Below, in pieces: positions 28,763 to 35,541 of a stretch of DNA of 64,000 nucleotides. Location of the stretch: assembly GCF_013409935.1 (NCBI RefSeq), contig NZ_JACCCO010000003.1:62001-126000 (forward strand). The letters run 5' to 3'. The translations under genes were made by a program, and so were the position numbers. The notes beneath the pieces were generated by a model. It saw only the letters and a list, made by a program, of their open reading frames with translations, did not search any database and was not told where the DNA came from. This DNA comes from Streptosporangium sandarakinum. Lineage in GTDB: Bacteria; Actinomycetota; Actinomycetes; Streptosporangiales; Streptosporangiaceae. Numbering within the stretch: the first letter of the stretch is position 1; each line of letters begins with the position of its first letter.

Positions 28763-29905
28763 TCACAGCGGTTCGGTGAACGCCCAGCCGCGTGCCAGCA
28801 GGGCGTCGACCGCCTCGACGGCCCGCTCCAGCCGCGCGGCCGGCGGGCCGGACGCCACCACGTGCGGCAGCCCCCGCGCGCGGAGCTCCTCGCGGAAGCG
28901 GGCGTCCATCCGGTGCCGGACCGCCTCGCCGTCCCGCCAGCCGTCCTGCTCGAACGGCACGTCCTCCACCGAGGTGTGGATCCACAGGTCGTGCCGGGCG
29001 CGCGGGTGAACGGCGCAGGCCGTCCCGAGGTAGCGCTCGTGCCACAGCGAGGTGGCGAACGCGTCGGTGTCGCACACCAGCAGCGGAGAGCCCACGCGGG
29101 CGGCGGCGTCCTCCCACGCGAGCTGGCGGTCGGCGATCTCCGCGAACTCCGCCGTCTCCCACTCCAGGTCGTCCAGCCACGGCTCCGGAAGCCCGGCCGC
29201 CTTCGCCCGGCGGCGGGCCAGGGCGAGCTTCTCCTCGCAGTACGTCCTGCCGTACTCGGGGACCCAGCGGGTCGCCGCCCAGGGTCCGCCCCGGGCGGCG
29301 TAATGAGCGGCCAGGTCCCTGGCCAGGGTGGTGGTGCCGCTGGACTCGGCGCCGACGACCACCACGCGGCGGGCCAGGTGGCCACGGACCGCCGGGGACA
29401 GCCATGGCCAGCACGCCACCGGGTCGTTCCTGACCATCGTTCCGCTCACCGGGAACCGCTCCCGGGCCGCGTCGACGCTCACGTGGACGGCGCCGAACCG
29501 GCGGGCCAGCTCCGCGCCGTACTCCTCCGAGGAGAAGACCGCGTCGATCCGCGGGACGGTACCGTGCGCCAGGGCGAGCGCGTGACGGAACACCGCCACG
29601 TGCGCGGCCCAGATCTCCGGATCGCCGTAGTCGATCTCGACGTCGTCGACCACCGGGGCGATCGTCACGCCGGGCTGCGGGTGGGCCTCGCGCAGCCAGG
29701 CGGCGCGCAACGCCAGCGGGACGCTCTCGGCCGACGAGGCGGCCACCACCACGCTCACCCGGGCGCACCGGGCCGCCGCGGTGTCGACGAGGTGGTGGTG
29801 GCCCATGTGCGGGGGGTAGAACTTGCCGATCACCAGCCCGTGGGCGAAGACCCCGGGCACATCGCCCGCCCCGCTCACATCACCCGGACCGCTCGCCCCG
29901 CTCAC
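28763..29905 (-). CDS. nadR: NadR-like NMN adenylyltransferase / ribosylnicotinamide kinase
   Basis: 380 residues from GTG 29905, which overlaps the pnuC stop (GTGA). Domain 1 (about 22-175) is an adenylyltransferase with GKFYPPHMGH (His33, His36) and SGTMVRNDP. Domain 2 (about 180-375) is the kinase with the P-loop-like GAESSGTTTL at 185-194. The usual Walker A lysine is replaced by Thr191, so the ATP grip may differ. Together they convert nicotinamide riboside to NMN and then NAD. No DNA-binding helix-turn-helix is present, unlike the enterobacterial regulator. Coupling to pnuC shows it processes imported riboside. Confidence 0.88.
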   Translation of the reverse strand: MSGASGPGDVSGAGDVPGVFAHGLVIGKFYPPHMGHHHLVDTAAARCARVSVVVAASSAESVPLALRAAWLREAHPQPGVTIAPVVDDVEIDYGDPEIWAAHVAVFRHALALAHGTVPRIDAVFSSEEYGAELARRFGAVHVSVDAARERFPVSGTMVRNDPVACWPWLSPAVRGHLARRVVVVGAESSGTTTLARDLAAHYAARGGPWAATRWVPEYGRTYCEEKLALARRRAKAAGLPEPWLDDLEWETAEFAEIADRQLAWEDAAARVGSPLLVCDTDAFATSLWHERYLGTACAVHPRARHDLWIHTSVEDVPFEQDGWRDGEAVRHRMDARFREELRARGLPHVVASGPPAARLERAVEAVDALLARGWAFTEPL

Positions 29906-30543
29906 GCCGTCACCGGAACCGGCCGGGCCGCGAGCTCTCCGCGCCAGGCCCGCAGGCCCGAGACGCAGAGCGCGAGGAAGACCACGTACAGGACGGCGGT
30001 GAGGTGCAGCCCCTTGTAGGCGTAGAGCGGGATGTAGATCAGGTCGGCCGCGATCCACAGCCACCACGACTCCACGAGCTTGCGGGTCTGCCCGTAGGTG
30101 GCCGTCAGCGACAGCGCGGTGGTCAGCGCGTCCCAGAAGGGCACGGTGGAGTCGGTCCAGGTTGCGAGGGCGACGGTGAGCACGGCGGTGGCGGCGGCGC
30201 CGCAGACGGCCAGCGCGGCCCACTCGGCCCGGCGGGTCCGGCGCACCGCGGGGCGGGTGCGGCCCGCCCCGCCGTACATCCACTGCCACCAGCCGTACGC
30301 GCCGAGCGCCACGTAGAGGACCTGCAGGGCCGCGTCGGCGTACAGCCCGACGGCCAGGAACACCAGTCCCAGCAGGATCACGTTGGCGATCCCGATCGGC
30401 CAGTTGGCGATGTGCTGGCGGGCCACCAGCCAGACCGTGAGGATGCCGCTGGCGAAGCCCAGCAGCTCGGCCCAGCTGGTCGGCGTCCCGGCGAGGGTGA
30501 AGGCGGGCTGGAGGAGGGGGTCCAGCAGTTCGGCGAGGGACAT
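29902..30543 (-). CDS. pnuC: PnuC nicotinamide riboside transporter
   Basis: 213 residues with about seven hydrophobic segments. PnuC family blocks are clear: SWAELLGFASGILTVWLVARQ, NWPIGIANVILLGLVFL, YVALGAYGWWQWMYGG (WQW motif) and ESWWLWIAADLIYIPLYAYKGL. It facilitates riboside entry, which is trapped by phosphorylation by the coupled nadR product. The Shine-Dalgarno AAAGGAG is embedded in the right arm of a perfect palindrome, so either a repressor or mRNA folding is expected to control it. Confidence 0.94.
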   Translation of the reverse strand: MSLAELLDPLLQPAFTLAGTPTSWAELLGFASGILTVWLVARQHIANWPIGIANVILLGLVFLAVGLYADAALQVLYVALGAYGWWQWMYGGAGRTRPAVRRTRRAEWAALAVCGAAATAVLTVALATWTDSTVPFWDALTTALSLTATYGQTRKLVESWWLWIAADLIYIPLYAYKGLHLTAVLYVVFLALCVSGLRAWRGELAARPVPVTA

Positions 30544-30550
30544 GCGATCT

Positions 30551-30577
30551 CCTTTATCGTCTATATGACGATAAAGG
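30551..30577. promoter_or_regulatory. Perfect palindrome covering the pnuC promoter, Shine-Dalgarno and pxpC stop
   Basis: 11-bp perfect arms (30551-30561 and 30567-30577) around TATAT, markedly AT-rich. On the minus strand it contains a TATAGA -10-like hexamer; its distal arm carries AAAGG of the pnuC Shine-Dalgarno, and it includes the pxpC stop codon. It may be an operator for an NAD-metabolism regulator (NrtR-like) or a hairpin occluding pnuC translation. Confidence 0.75.
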
Positions 30578-31505
30578 GTCGGTGAAGACGGAACCAGACC
30601 CGGTCCCCGGGGCGCAGCTGCGCGGCCACGGGCAGGTCGGCCGAAGCGACGACGGCGATGACCGGATAGCCGCCGGTCGGGGGATGGTCGGCGAGGAAGA
30701 CGATCGGCTGGCCGCTCGGCGGCACCTGCACCGCCCCGGCCACCATTCCCTCGCTGGGCAGCTCATCGTCGCGGACGCGCCGCAGGGCCGTCCCCGTCAG
30801 CCGTACGCCCACCCGGTTGCTGTGCCGGCTCACCTGGTACGGCGCGGCGCACAGCGCCTCCAGCGCGTCCGGGGCGAACCAGTCGTCGCGGGGGCCGGGA
30901 AGCACCCGCAGCACGCCCCGCGGGACCGGAGGCGGCGGGGCGGCGTCGACGACGATCGGCGGCAGGCCGGCGGCCGGTCCCAGGGGCAGGCGCAGCCCCG
31001 GGGCCAGCGGCGCCGGGCCCAGGCCGGAGAGCGCGTCGGTCGAGCGGCTGCCCAGGACGGCCGGCACGTCGAGGCCGCCGCGGACCGCGACGTAGGTGCG
31101 CAGCCCCGCGGTGGGCGTGCCCACCCGCAGCTCGCCGCCGGACGGCACCCACACCGGCGCGTACGGCCCCGCCGCTCCGGGCCGCTCCGGGGACCCCGGC
31201 CCTTCGGAACCGTCCGCGCCCTCGGGGAGGCGGAGCGTGAGAGGGCAGGGCGCCCCGGTGACGGCGACCCAGGCCCCGGCGGGGAACCGCAGGCAGGCGC
31301 CGCCGAAGGTCAGCTCGATCCCGGCGGCGTCCTCGGGGTTGCCGACCAGCCGGTTGGCCAGCCGCAGGCTCGGCGCGTCCGCGGCGCCGGAGCACGGCAC
31401 CCCGAGGTGGCCGAGGCCGGGGCGGCCCAGGTCCTGCACGGTGGCGTACGGGCCGGGCGCGACCACCTCGACCACGCGGGGGACGGGATCCGCCTCCGGA
31501 CTCAT
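30561..31505 (-). CDS. pxpC: 5-oxoprolinase subunit C
   Basis: 314 residues. Family blocks: VVAPGPYATVQDLGRPGLGHLGVPCSGAAD near the start, ANRLVGNPEDAAGIELTFGG, and late QVSRHSNRVGVRL and PSEGMVAGAVQVPPSGQPI. With PxpA and PxpB it hydrolyses 5-oxoproline to glutamate using ATP. Its ATG overlaps the pxpB TGA (ATGA). A variable Gly/Ser/Pro-rich insert (about 100-118) is longer than usual. The last codons and stop lie within the pnuC palindrome. Confidence 0.93.
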   Translation of the reverse strand: MSPEADPVPRVVEVVAPGPYATVQDLGRPGLGHLGVPCSGAADAPSLRLANRLVGNPEDAAGIELTFGGACLRFPAGAWVAVTGAPCPLTLRLPEGADGSEGPGSPERPGAAGPYAPVWVPSGGELRVGTPTAGLRTYVAVRGGLDVPAVLGSRSTDALSGLGPAPLAPGLRLPLGPAAGLPPIVVDAAPPPPVPRGVLRVLPGPRDDWFAPDALEALCAAPYQVSRHSNRVGVRLTGTALRRVRDDELPSEGMVAGAVQVPPSGQPIVFLADHPPTGGYPVIAVVASADLPVAAQLRPGDRVWFRLHRPFIVI

Positions 31506-32155
31506 CCCCGCACCGCCCGGAAGCGGACCCGGGTGCCGGGGGTGAGCAGCGCGGGCGGGTCGGCGGCCGTGTCCCACACGACCAGGGAAGAGCGGCCGAG
31601 CAGCCGCCAGCCGCCCGGCGAGGCCGCGGGGTAGACGGCCGAGTACGGGCCGGCGATCGCCACCGCCCCGGCGGGCACCGAGGTCCGGGGCGTGGAGAGG
31701 CGCGGCACGTGCAGCGCCGGGTCCAGCCCGGTGAGGTAGGCGAAACCCGGGGCGAACCCCAGCCAGCCCACCACCAGCTCCACGCCGGTGTGCCGCTCGA
31801 CCACCTCCCGGACCGGCAGCCCGCTCAGCTCGGCCACGTCGGCGAGGTCGGGGCCGTCGTAGACCACCGGGACCGTCACCGTCCCGCGCGCGCCGGAGGG
31901 GGCCGGGGCGGCGTCGCATGCCGTGCCCAGCAGCAGGGACAGCCGGGCCCGCAGCGCGGCCGGGTCGGCGCCCGGGGCGACGACGAGGACGGTGGCGGGG
32001 CCGGGCACGATCTCGGTCACCCCCGCCGGGCGGCGTTCCCGCAGCAGGGCGTCCAGCCGGTGGGAGACCTCCAGAGAGCCGGTCTCCACCAGCAGGGCGG
32101 ACTCCCCGGCCCGGCGGATCACCGCCCGGTCGCCGGAGCCCGGCCGGGACGTCAT
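31502..32155 (-). CDS. pxpB: 5-oxoprolinase subunit B
   Basis: 217 residues. The subunit B pattern is readable: AGESALLVE at the start, TVTVPVVYDGPDLADVAELSGLPVREVVERHTGVE, and GFAPGFAYLTGLDPALHVPRLSTPRTSVPAGAVAIAG. It partners PxpC (overlapping genes) and PxpA. The B-A gap is 79 bp, suggesting internal ribosome entry for this subunit but still one operon. Confidence 0.93.
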   Translation of the reverse strand: MTSRPGSGDRAVIRRAGESALLVETGSLEVSHRLDALLRERRPAGVTEIVPGPATVLVVAPGADPAALRARLSLLLGTACDAAPAPSGARGTVTVPVVYDGPDLADVAELSGLPVREVVERHTGVELVVGWLGFAPGFAYLTGLDPALHVPRLSTPRTSVPAGAVAIAGPYSAVYPAASPGGWRLLGRSSLVVWDTAADPPALLTPGTRVRFRAVRG

Positions 32156-32234
32156 CCGGCCATCCGGCGGGCCGGGCCGGCCGGCCGTACCCGCGCCGCG
32201 CCCGGACCGGTGGACCGCGTCGCCGGCGGAGTCC

Positions 32235-33014
32235 TCACCGGAACGCCCGCAGCGTCACCCCGGCGGCCTCCAGCGCCTCGCGGACGGCCCGCGCCAGCGC
32301 CACCGCGCCGGGGGTGTCGCCGTGCACGCAGATGGACCGGGCGTCCACCGCCACCTCCGAGCCGTCGGCCGCGGTGACCGTCCCGGCCGTCGCCATCCGC
32401 ACGGCGCGGGCCGCGACCGCGGCGGGGTCGTGCAGCACCGCGCCGGGGGAGCGACGGGGGACCAGCGTTCCGGCCGGGGTGTAGGCGCGGTCGGCGAACG
32501 CCTCGGTGACGGTGGCCAGGCCCGCGCGGGCCGCGACGGCGTGGACGGCCGAGCCGGGCAGCGTGAGCACCGGCAGGCCCGGGTCGTAGTCGGCCACGGC
32601 CGCCACGACGGCCTCGGCCTGCTCGCTGTCACGGCAGATCCGGTTGTACAGCGCGCCGTGCGGCTTGACGTAGGTGACCCGGCCGCCCATCGCCCTGGCG
32701 ATCCCGTCCACCGCGGCGAGCTGGTACAGCACCTCGGCGCACAGATCCTCGGGGTCGACCTCCATCTCGCGCCGCCCGAAGCCGGCCAGGTCGCGGTAGG
32801 ACACCTGGGCGCCGATGGCCACCCCCCGGTCGACCGCGGCCGCGCAGGTGCGGCGGATCGTGCGGGGGTCACCGGCGTGGAAGCCGCAGGCGATGTTCGC
32901 GCTGGTCACGATGTCCAGCAGGGCCATGTCGTCGCCCAGCGACCAGATGCCGAACCCCTCGCCGAGGTCGGCGTTCAGGTCGATCACCGCGCCGGTCGCC
33001 GCGCGGGTCACCAC
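32235..33014 (-). CDS. pxpA: 5-oxoprolinase subunit A (LamB/YcsF family)
   Basis: 259 residues from GTG 33014, which overlaps the 3' end of the upstream gene by 7 bp. The family signature is strong: IDLNADLGEGFGIW, ITSANIACGFHAGDP-like TSANIACGFHAGDP, VKPHGALYN and ICVHGDTPGA, with the metal or substrate residues Asp, Glu and His retained. It forms the TIM-barrel-like half of 5-oxoprolinase. Detoxified 5-oxoproline is returned as glutamate. Confidence 0.95.
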   Translation of the reverse strand: MVTRAATGAVIDLNADLGEGFGIWSLGDDMALLDIVTSANIACGFHAGDPRTIRRTCAAAVDRGVAIGAQVSYRDLAGFGRREMEVDPEDLCAEVLYQLAAVDGIARAMGGRVTYVKPHGALYNRICRDSEQAEAVVAAVADYDPGLPVLTLPGSAVHAVAARAGLATVTEAFADRAYTPAGTLVPRRSPGAVLHDPAAVAARAVRMATAGTVTAADGSEVAVDARSICVHGDTPGAVALARAVREALEAAGVTLRAFR

Positions 33015-34597
33015 GGCCCTCCCGTCCCCGGCGGCTCATCGGGGATGTCGGCGATGTCGTCGAGGGCGACGGCGAGCTCCTCCGGGTCGTCGCCGATCCG
33101 CTCGACGATCTCCATCAGCACGTGCAGCACGTCGTGCCGGTCGTGGCCCAGGTCCAGCAGCCGCTGCGCGGCCTCCCACAGCTGCGGGGGGTCGCCCTCC
33201 CACAGCCGGGCGGCGATCTCCTCGTGCCAGGCGAGGTGCTCGTCGCGGTCGGGCCGGCGCCGCTCGTCCGCGTGGTCGATCTCCAGCAGGATCCGCCGGT
33301 CGGCGTCGTCGGCCGGGTTGAGCCGGTCGAGCTTGATCTCGCCGTGCGTGCCCTGCAGGAAGGGGAACGCGAAGACGCGCCGGGCCAGCGCCGACAGGTC
33401 GCCGTCCGGCAGCAGCCTCTCCAGCAGGTCGCGGTCGATGCCGAAGGTGGTCGGGTCGCGGTAGGCCTCGGCGAACTTCCCCGTCGCCTCCCAGATCCCG
33501 TCCAGCGTGGCGCGCAGGCCCTCATCCGGCAGCCCGGTCCGGCGGGCCGCGAAGCGCGCCCAGGCGCTGAGCACGTACGGCACCGCCTCCTGCTCGGCCG
33601 GGCTGAGCATCACCTTGCGCGGCAGCCAGTCGAGCAGGAACGCCTCGCACTTGGCCGGGCTGACCCGCAGGGGACGCCCGAAGTCCTGGTCGCAGCCGTA
33701 GTCGATGATGTGGTCGGCGCACCGCGAGGCCGCCGACGGGTCCGACAGGTGCTCGGCCGCGTCGGAGGACAGGAACTCCGCGGCGAGCATCGCCCGGCGG
33801 TCGCGGCTGTAGGGGGCCTCGCTGTGCAGCGGGGCCGGGCGCTTGCGGCCGGGCGGCAACGCCTTGATCCGGGAACGGGCGAAGGCGTGGTAGGCGCTGT
33901 AGCTGTCGCTGACCGGCGCGGTCGTCCTGCGGTCGCCGTACTCGGCGGTGGCCTTCATGGCCGACTCCAGCAGCGCCCGCGCCTGCTGCGGCTCGATCTC
34001 CTCGAACCGGAGCATCGGGTTGGCCTCGGCCTCGGCCCGGGCCTGCTCCAGCAGCTTGTCGACGTGCGAGGAGACCCAGGCGTCGCGGGCGATGCCCCGC
34101 ATGTTGTAGTCGACGACCATGACCAGCGCGTGCGGCTCCTCGGCGGCCTCGGCCCCGCGGTATCCGAAGGTGCACACGACGGTGTCCTGGTCGCCGTAGG
34201 CGTCGCGGGAGACGTAGCAGCCGGTGGGCTTGACCGCGCCCAGCCGGTCGGCCCAGCGGGGCCTGGCCACGTCGCGCTCGATGAGCGCCAGCGCCGCGCC
34301 CTCGGCCTTGGCGGCCTGGCGGGCCGTGCCGAGATAGGCCAGCGCGATCAGCAGGGTCAGCGCGGCGGGGGAGCCGGCCTTGGCGGCGTAGTCGACCAGT
34401 CCCTCGCCGAGGACCTGCTCGGCGTCGCCGCCCTTCAGGCGGCGCCCCCACCAGGCCCCGACCATGTCGGAGACCATGAGCTCGGCGTCCAGAGGGCTGC
34501 GTACGGCCAGCAGTTCGCGCGCGGCCACCAGCATCTCGGAGAACACCTCGTCAGGAGACCGGCTCTCGCGGGGGTCTCGACGGTGTCGCCGGCTCAA
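33008..34597 (-). CDS. 529-aa conserved hypothetical protein
   Basis: I choose TTG 34597 because GGGGGAGG precedes it by 5 bp; no ATG has a comparable signal. The chain is soluble and helical, without signal peptide or TM segment. Landmarks are an N-terminal helical region (DEVFSEMLVAARELLAV), a beta-rich middle (DTVVCTFGYRG, HALVMVVDYNMRGIARD), and a C-terminal acidic helical region (HLAWHEEIAARLWEGDPPQLWEAAQRLLDLGHDRHDVLHVLMEIV) resembling DUF1841-type repeats. It is common in actinomycetes as far as I recall, but I cannot name a function. It begins the leftward run that continues into pxpA with overlap. Confidence 0.7.
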   Translation of the reverse strand: MSRRHRRDPRESRSPDEVFSEMLVAARELLAVRSPLDAELMVSDMVGAWWGRRLKGGDAEQVLGEGLVDYAAKAGSPAALTLLIALAYLGTARQAAKAEGAALALIERDVARPRWADRLGAVKPTGCYVSRDAYGDQDTVVCTFGYRGAEAAEEPHALVMVVDYNMRGIARDAWVSSHVDKLLEQARAEAEANPMLRFEEIEPQQARALLESAMKATAEYGDRRTTAPVSDSYSAYHAFARSRIKALPPGRKRPAPLHSEAPYSRDRRAMLAAEFLSSDAAEHLSDPSAASRCADHIIDYGCDQDFGRPLRVSPAKCEAFLLDWLPRKVMLSPAEQEAVPYVLSAWARFAARRTGLPDEGLRATLDGIWEATGKFAEAYRDPTTFGIDRDLLERLLPDGDLSALARRVFAFPFLQGTHGEIKLDRLNPADDADRRILLEIDHADERRRPDRDEHLAWHEEIAARLWEGDPPQLWEAAQRLLDLGHDRHDVLHVLMEIVERIGDDPEELAVALDDIADIPDEPPGTGGPW

Positions 34598-34719
34598 GCG
34601 ACCTCCCCCATCCGCCGGATCCCGGTGCCGCCGCACTGATCGGTTCGCTCGCTCACGCCCCAACCCTCTCGCATTCCCGGGCCAAACGGTGCGTAGGACG
34701 CGCTCCGGTGATCTCGATG

Positions 34720-34962
34720 TTACCGAGGACTTCGGGGCGGCGGCGCGGAGTTGACGAGCGCGAGCAGATGCTCGCGGGCGACGCGTTCCACCACCTCGGG
34801 CGTCGCGTCGATCCCCAGATGCTCCGCGCAGGCGCGGACGTCGGCCACGCACCTGCTGACGGTGCCGAGGGGAACGGTGAGGAACTCATCGGCCAGGCGG
34901 GCGCTCACCGGATCGTGGAGCTTCGTTGCGCCGTCGGCGAGATGGGTGACCAGAGCGGACAT
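34720..34962 (-). CDS. 80-aa small helical protein, unknown
   Basis: ATG 34962 follows GGAGG. The chain is predicted as a three-helix bundle (LADGATKLHDPVSARLADEF, VSRCVADVRACAEHLG, ATPEVVERVAREHLLALVNS) with a short Pro/Ser tail. Similar small proteins with an H-L-G-I-D-x-T-P-E motif occur in actinomycetes. No function known. It lies upstream of, and on the same strand as, the 529-aa gene, and faces the long gap with the inverted repeat at 35049-35089. Confidence 0.6.
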   Translation of the reverse strand: MSALVTHLADGATKLHDPVSARLADEFLTVPLGTVSRCVADVRACAEHLGIDATPEVVERVAREHLLALVNSAPPPRSPR

Positions 34963-35541
34963 GTATGTCGCATTCCTCCGGGTTCCCGGGGCAAACCCCC
35001 GGACGGACGACGGGGACGTGCGTTCTCATTCCACAGCTTATCGCGTGAGTGTCAACCCCAGATGCCGCCTGGCATGTTCGGGTTGACACGGATTCTGACA
35101 GATTTGCGAGACCGCGGAGTAAACGAATGTCCCCGAAGAGGGAGCCAAATCGGGATTGAGTCAGTAGCCTGATCTTGTTCGGGGCGCGCGCGGGGTCGAG
35201 GTGGACGGTTGTCGGGACGGTCCGGCTTGATCCTGCTAGGGTCCTGGCGGCATACGGAGGTGGACGCGGAGGGGAACGGCGCCACCATTCGGCTTCGGCG
35301 GAATGCTGGTCGGGCGATGCCCGTGCTGGGAACCCGGCGCGTCAGCGTGCGGGCCCGGTCCCGGACCGGGGAGGGCCCGCGGGATGCGCGCTTCGCCGCA
35401 TCTTGGGCGGGGCTTCCGTCCGCACGCACCCATCGCCGATGATGTACTGCAGATCCGGTCCCCCGGAGCTGCGCTACGCCGATTCGCAAGTTTGGAGATG
35501 TGCCTCGTGGGAGACCCTGGCACGCGACGGAGGTGCCGACC
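34963..35541. other. 579-bp non-coding gap
   Basis: No convincing gene on either strand: candidate frames lack Shine-Dalgarno sequences and recognisable sequence. It holds the long inverted repeat at 35049-35089 and presumably the promoters of the divergent 34962 (leftward) and 35542 (rightward) genes. The right half is ordinary GC-rich sequence in which I see no motif. Confidence 0.6.
35049..35089. promoter_or_regulatory. Large inverted repeat with TTGACA in both arms
   Basis: Perfect 10-bp arms GTGTCAACCC (35049-35058) and GGGTTGACAC (35080-35089) enclose a nested 5-bp repeat ATGCC/GGCAT (35062-35066, 35071-35075). Each strand therefore carries a consensus TTGACA -35 hexamer pointing outward, an arrangement suited to divergent promoters under one regulator. 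Confidence 0.6.

Noticed and set aside
35175-35541. Rightward frames upstream of the PAS-GAF-PP2C gene as extra N-terminal coding sequence
   Set aside because: They have no domain or ribosome site, whereas ATG 35542 has a good one and begins just before the first PAS domain.
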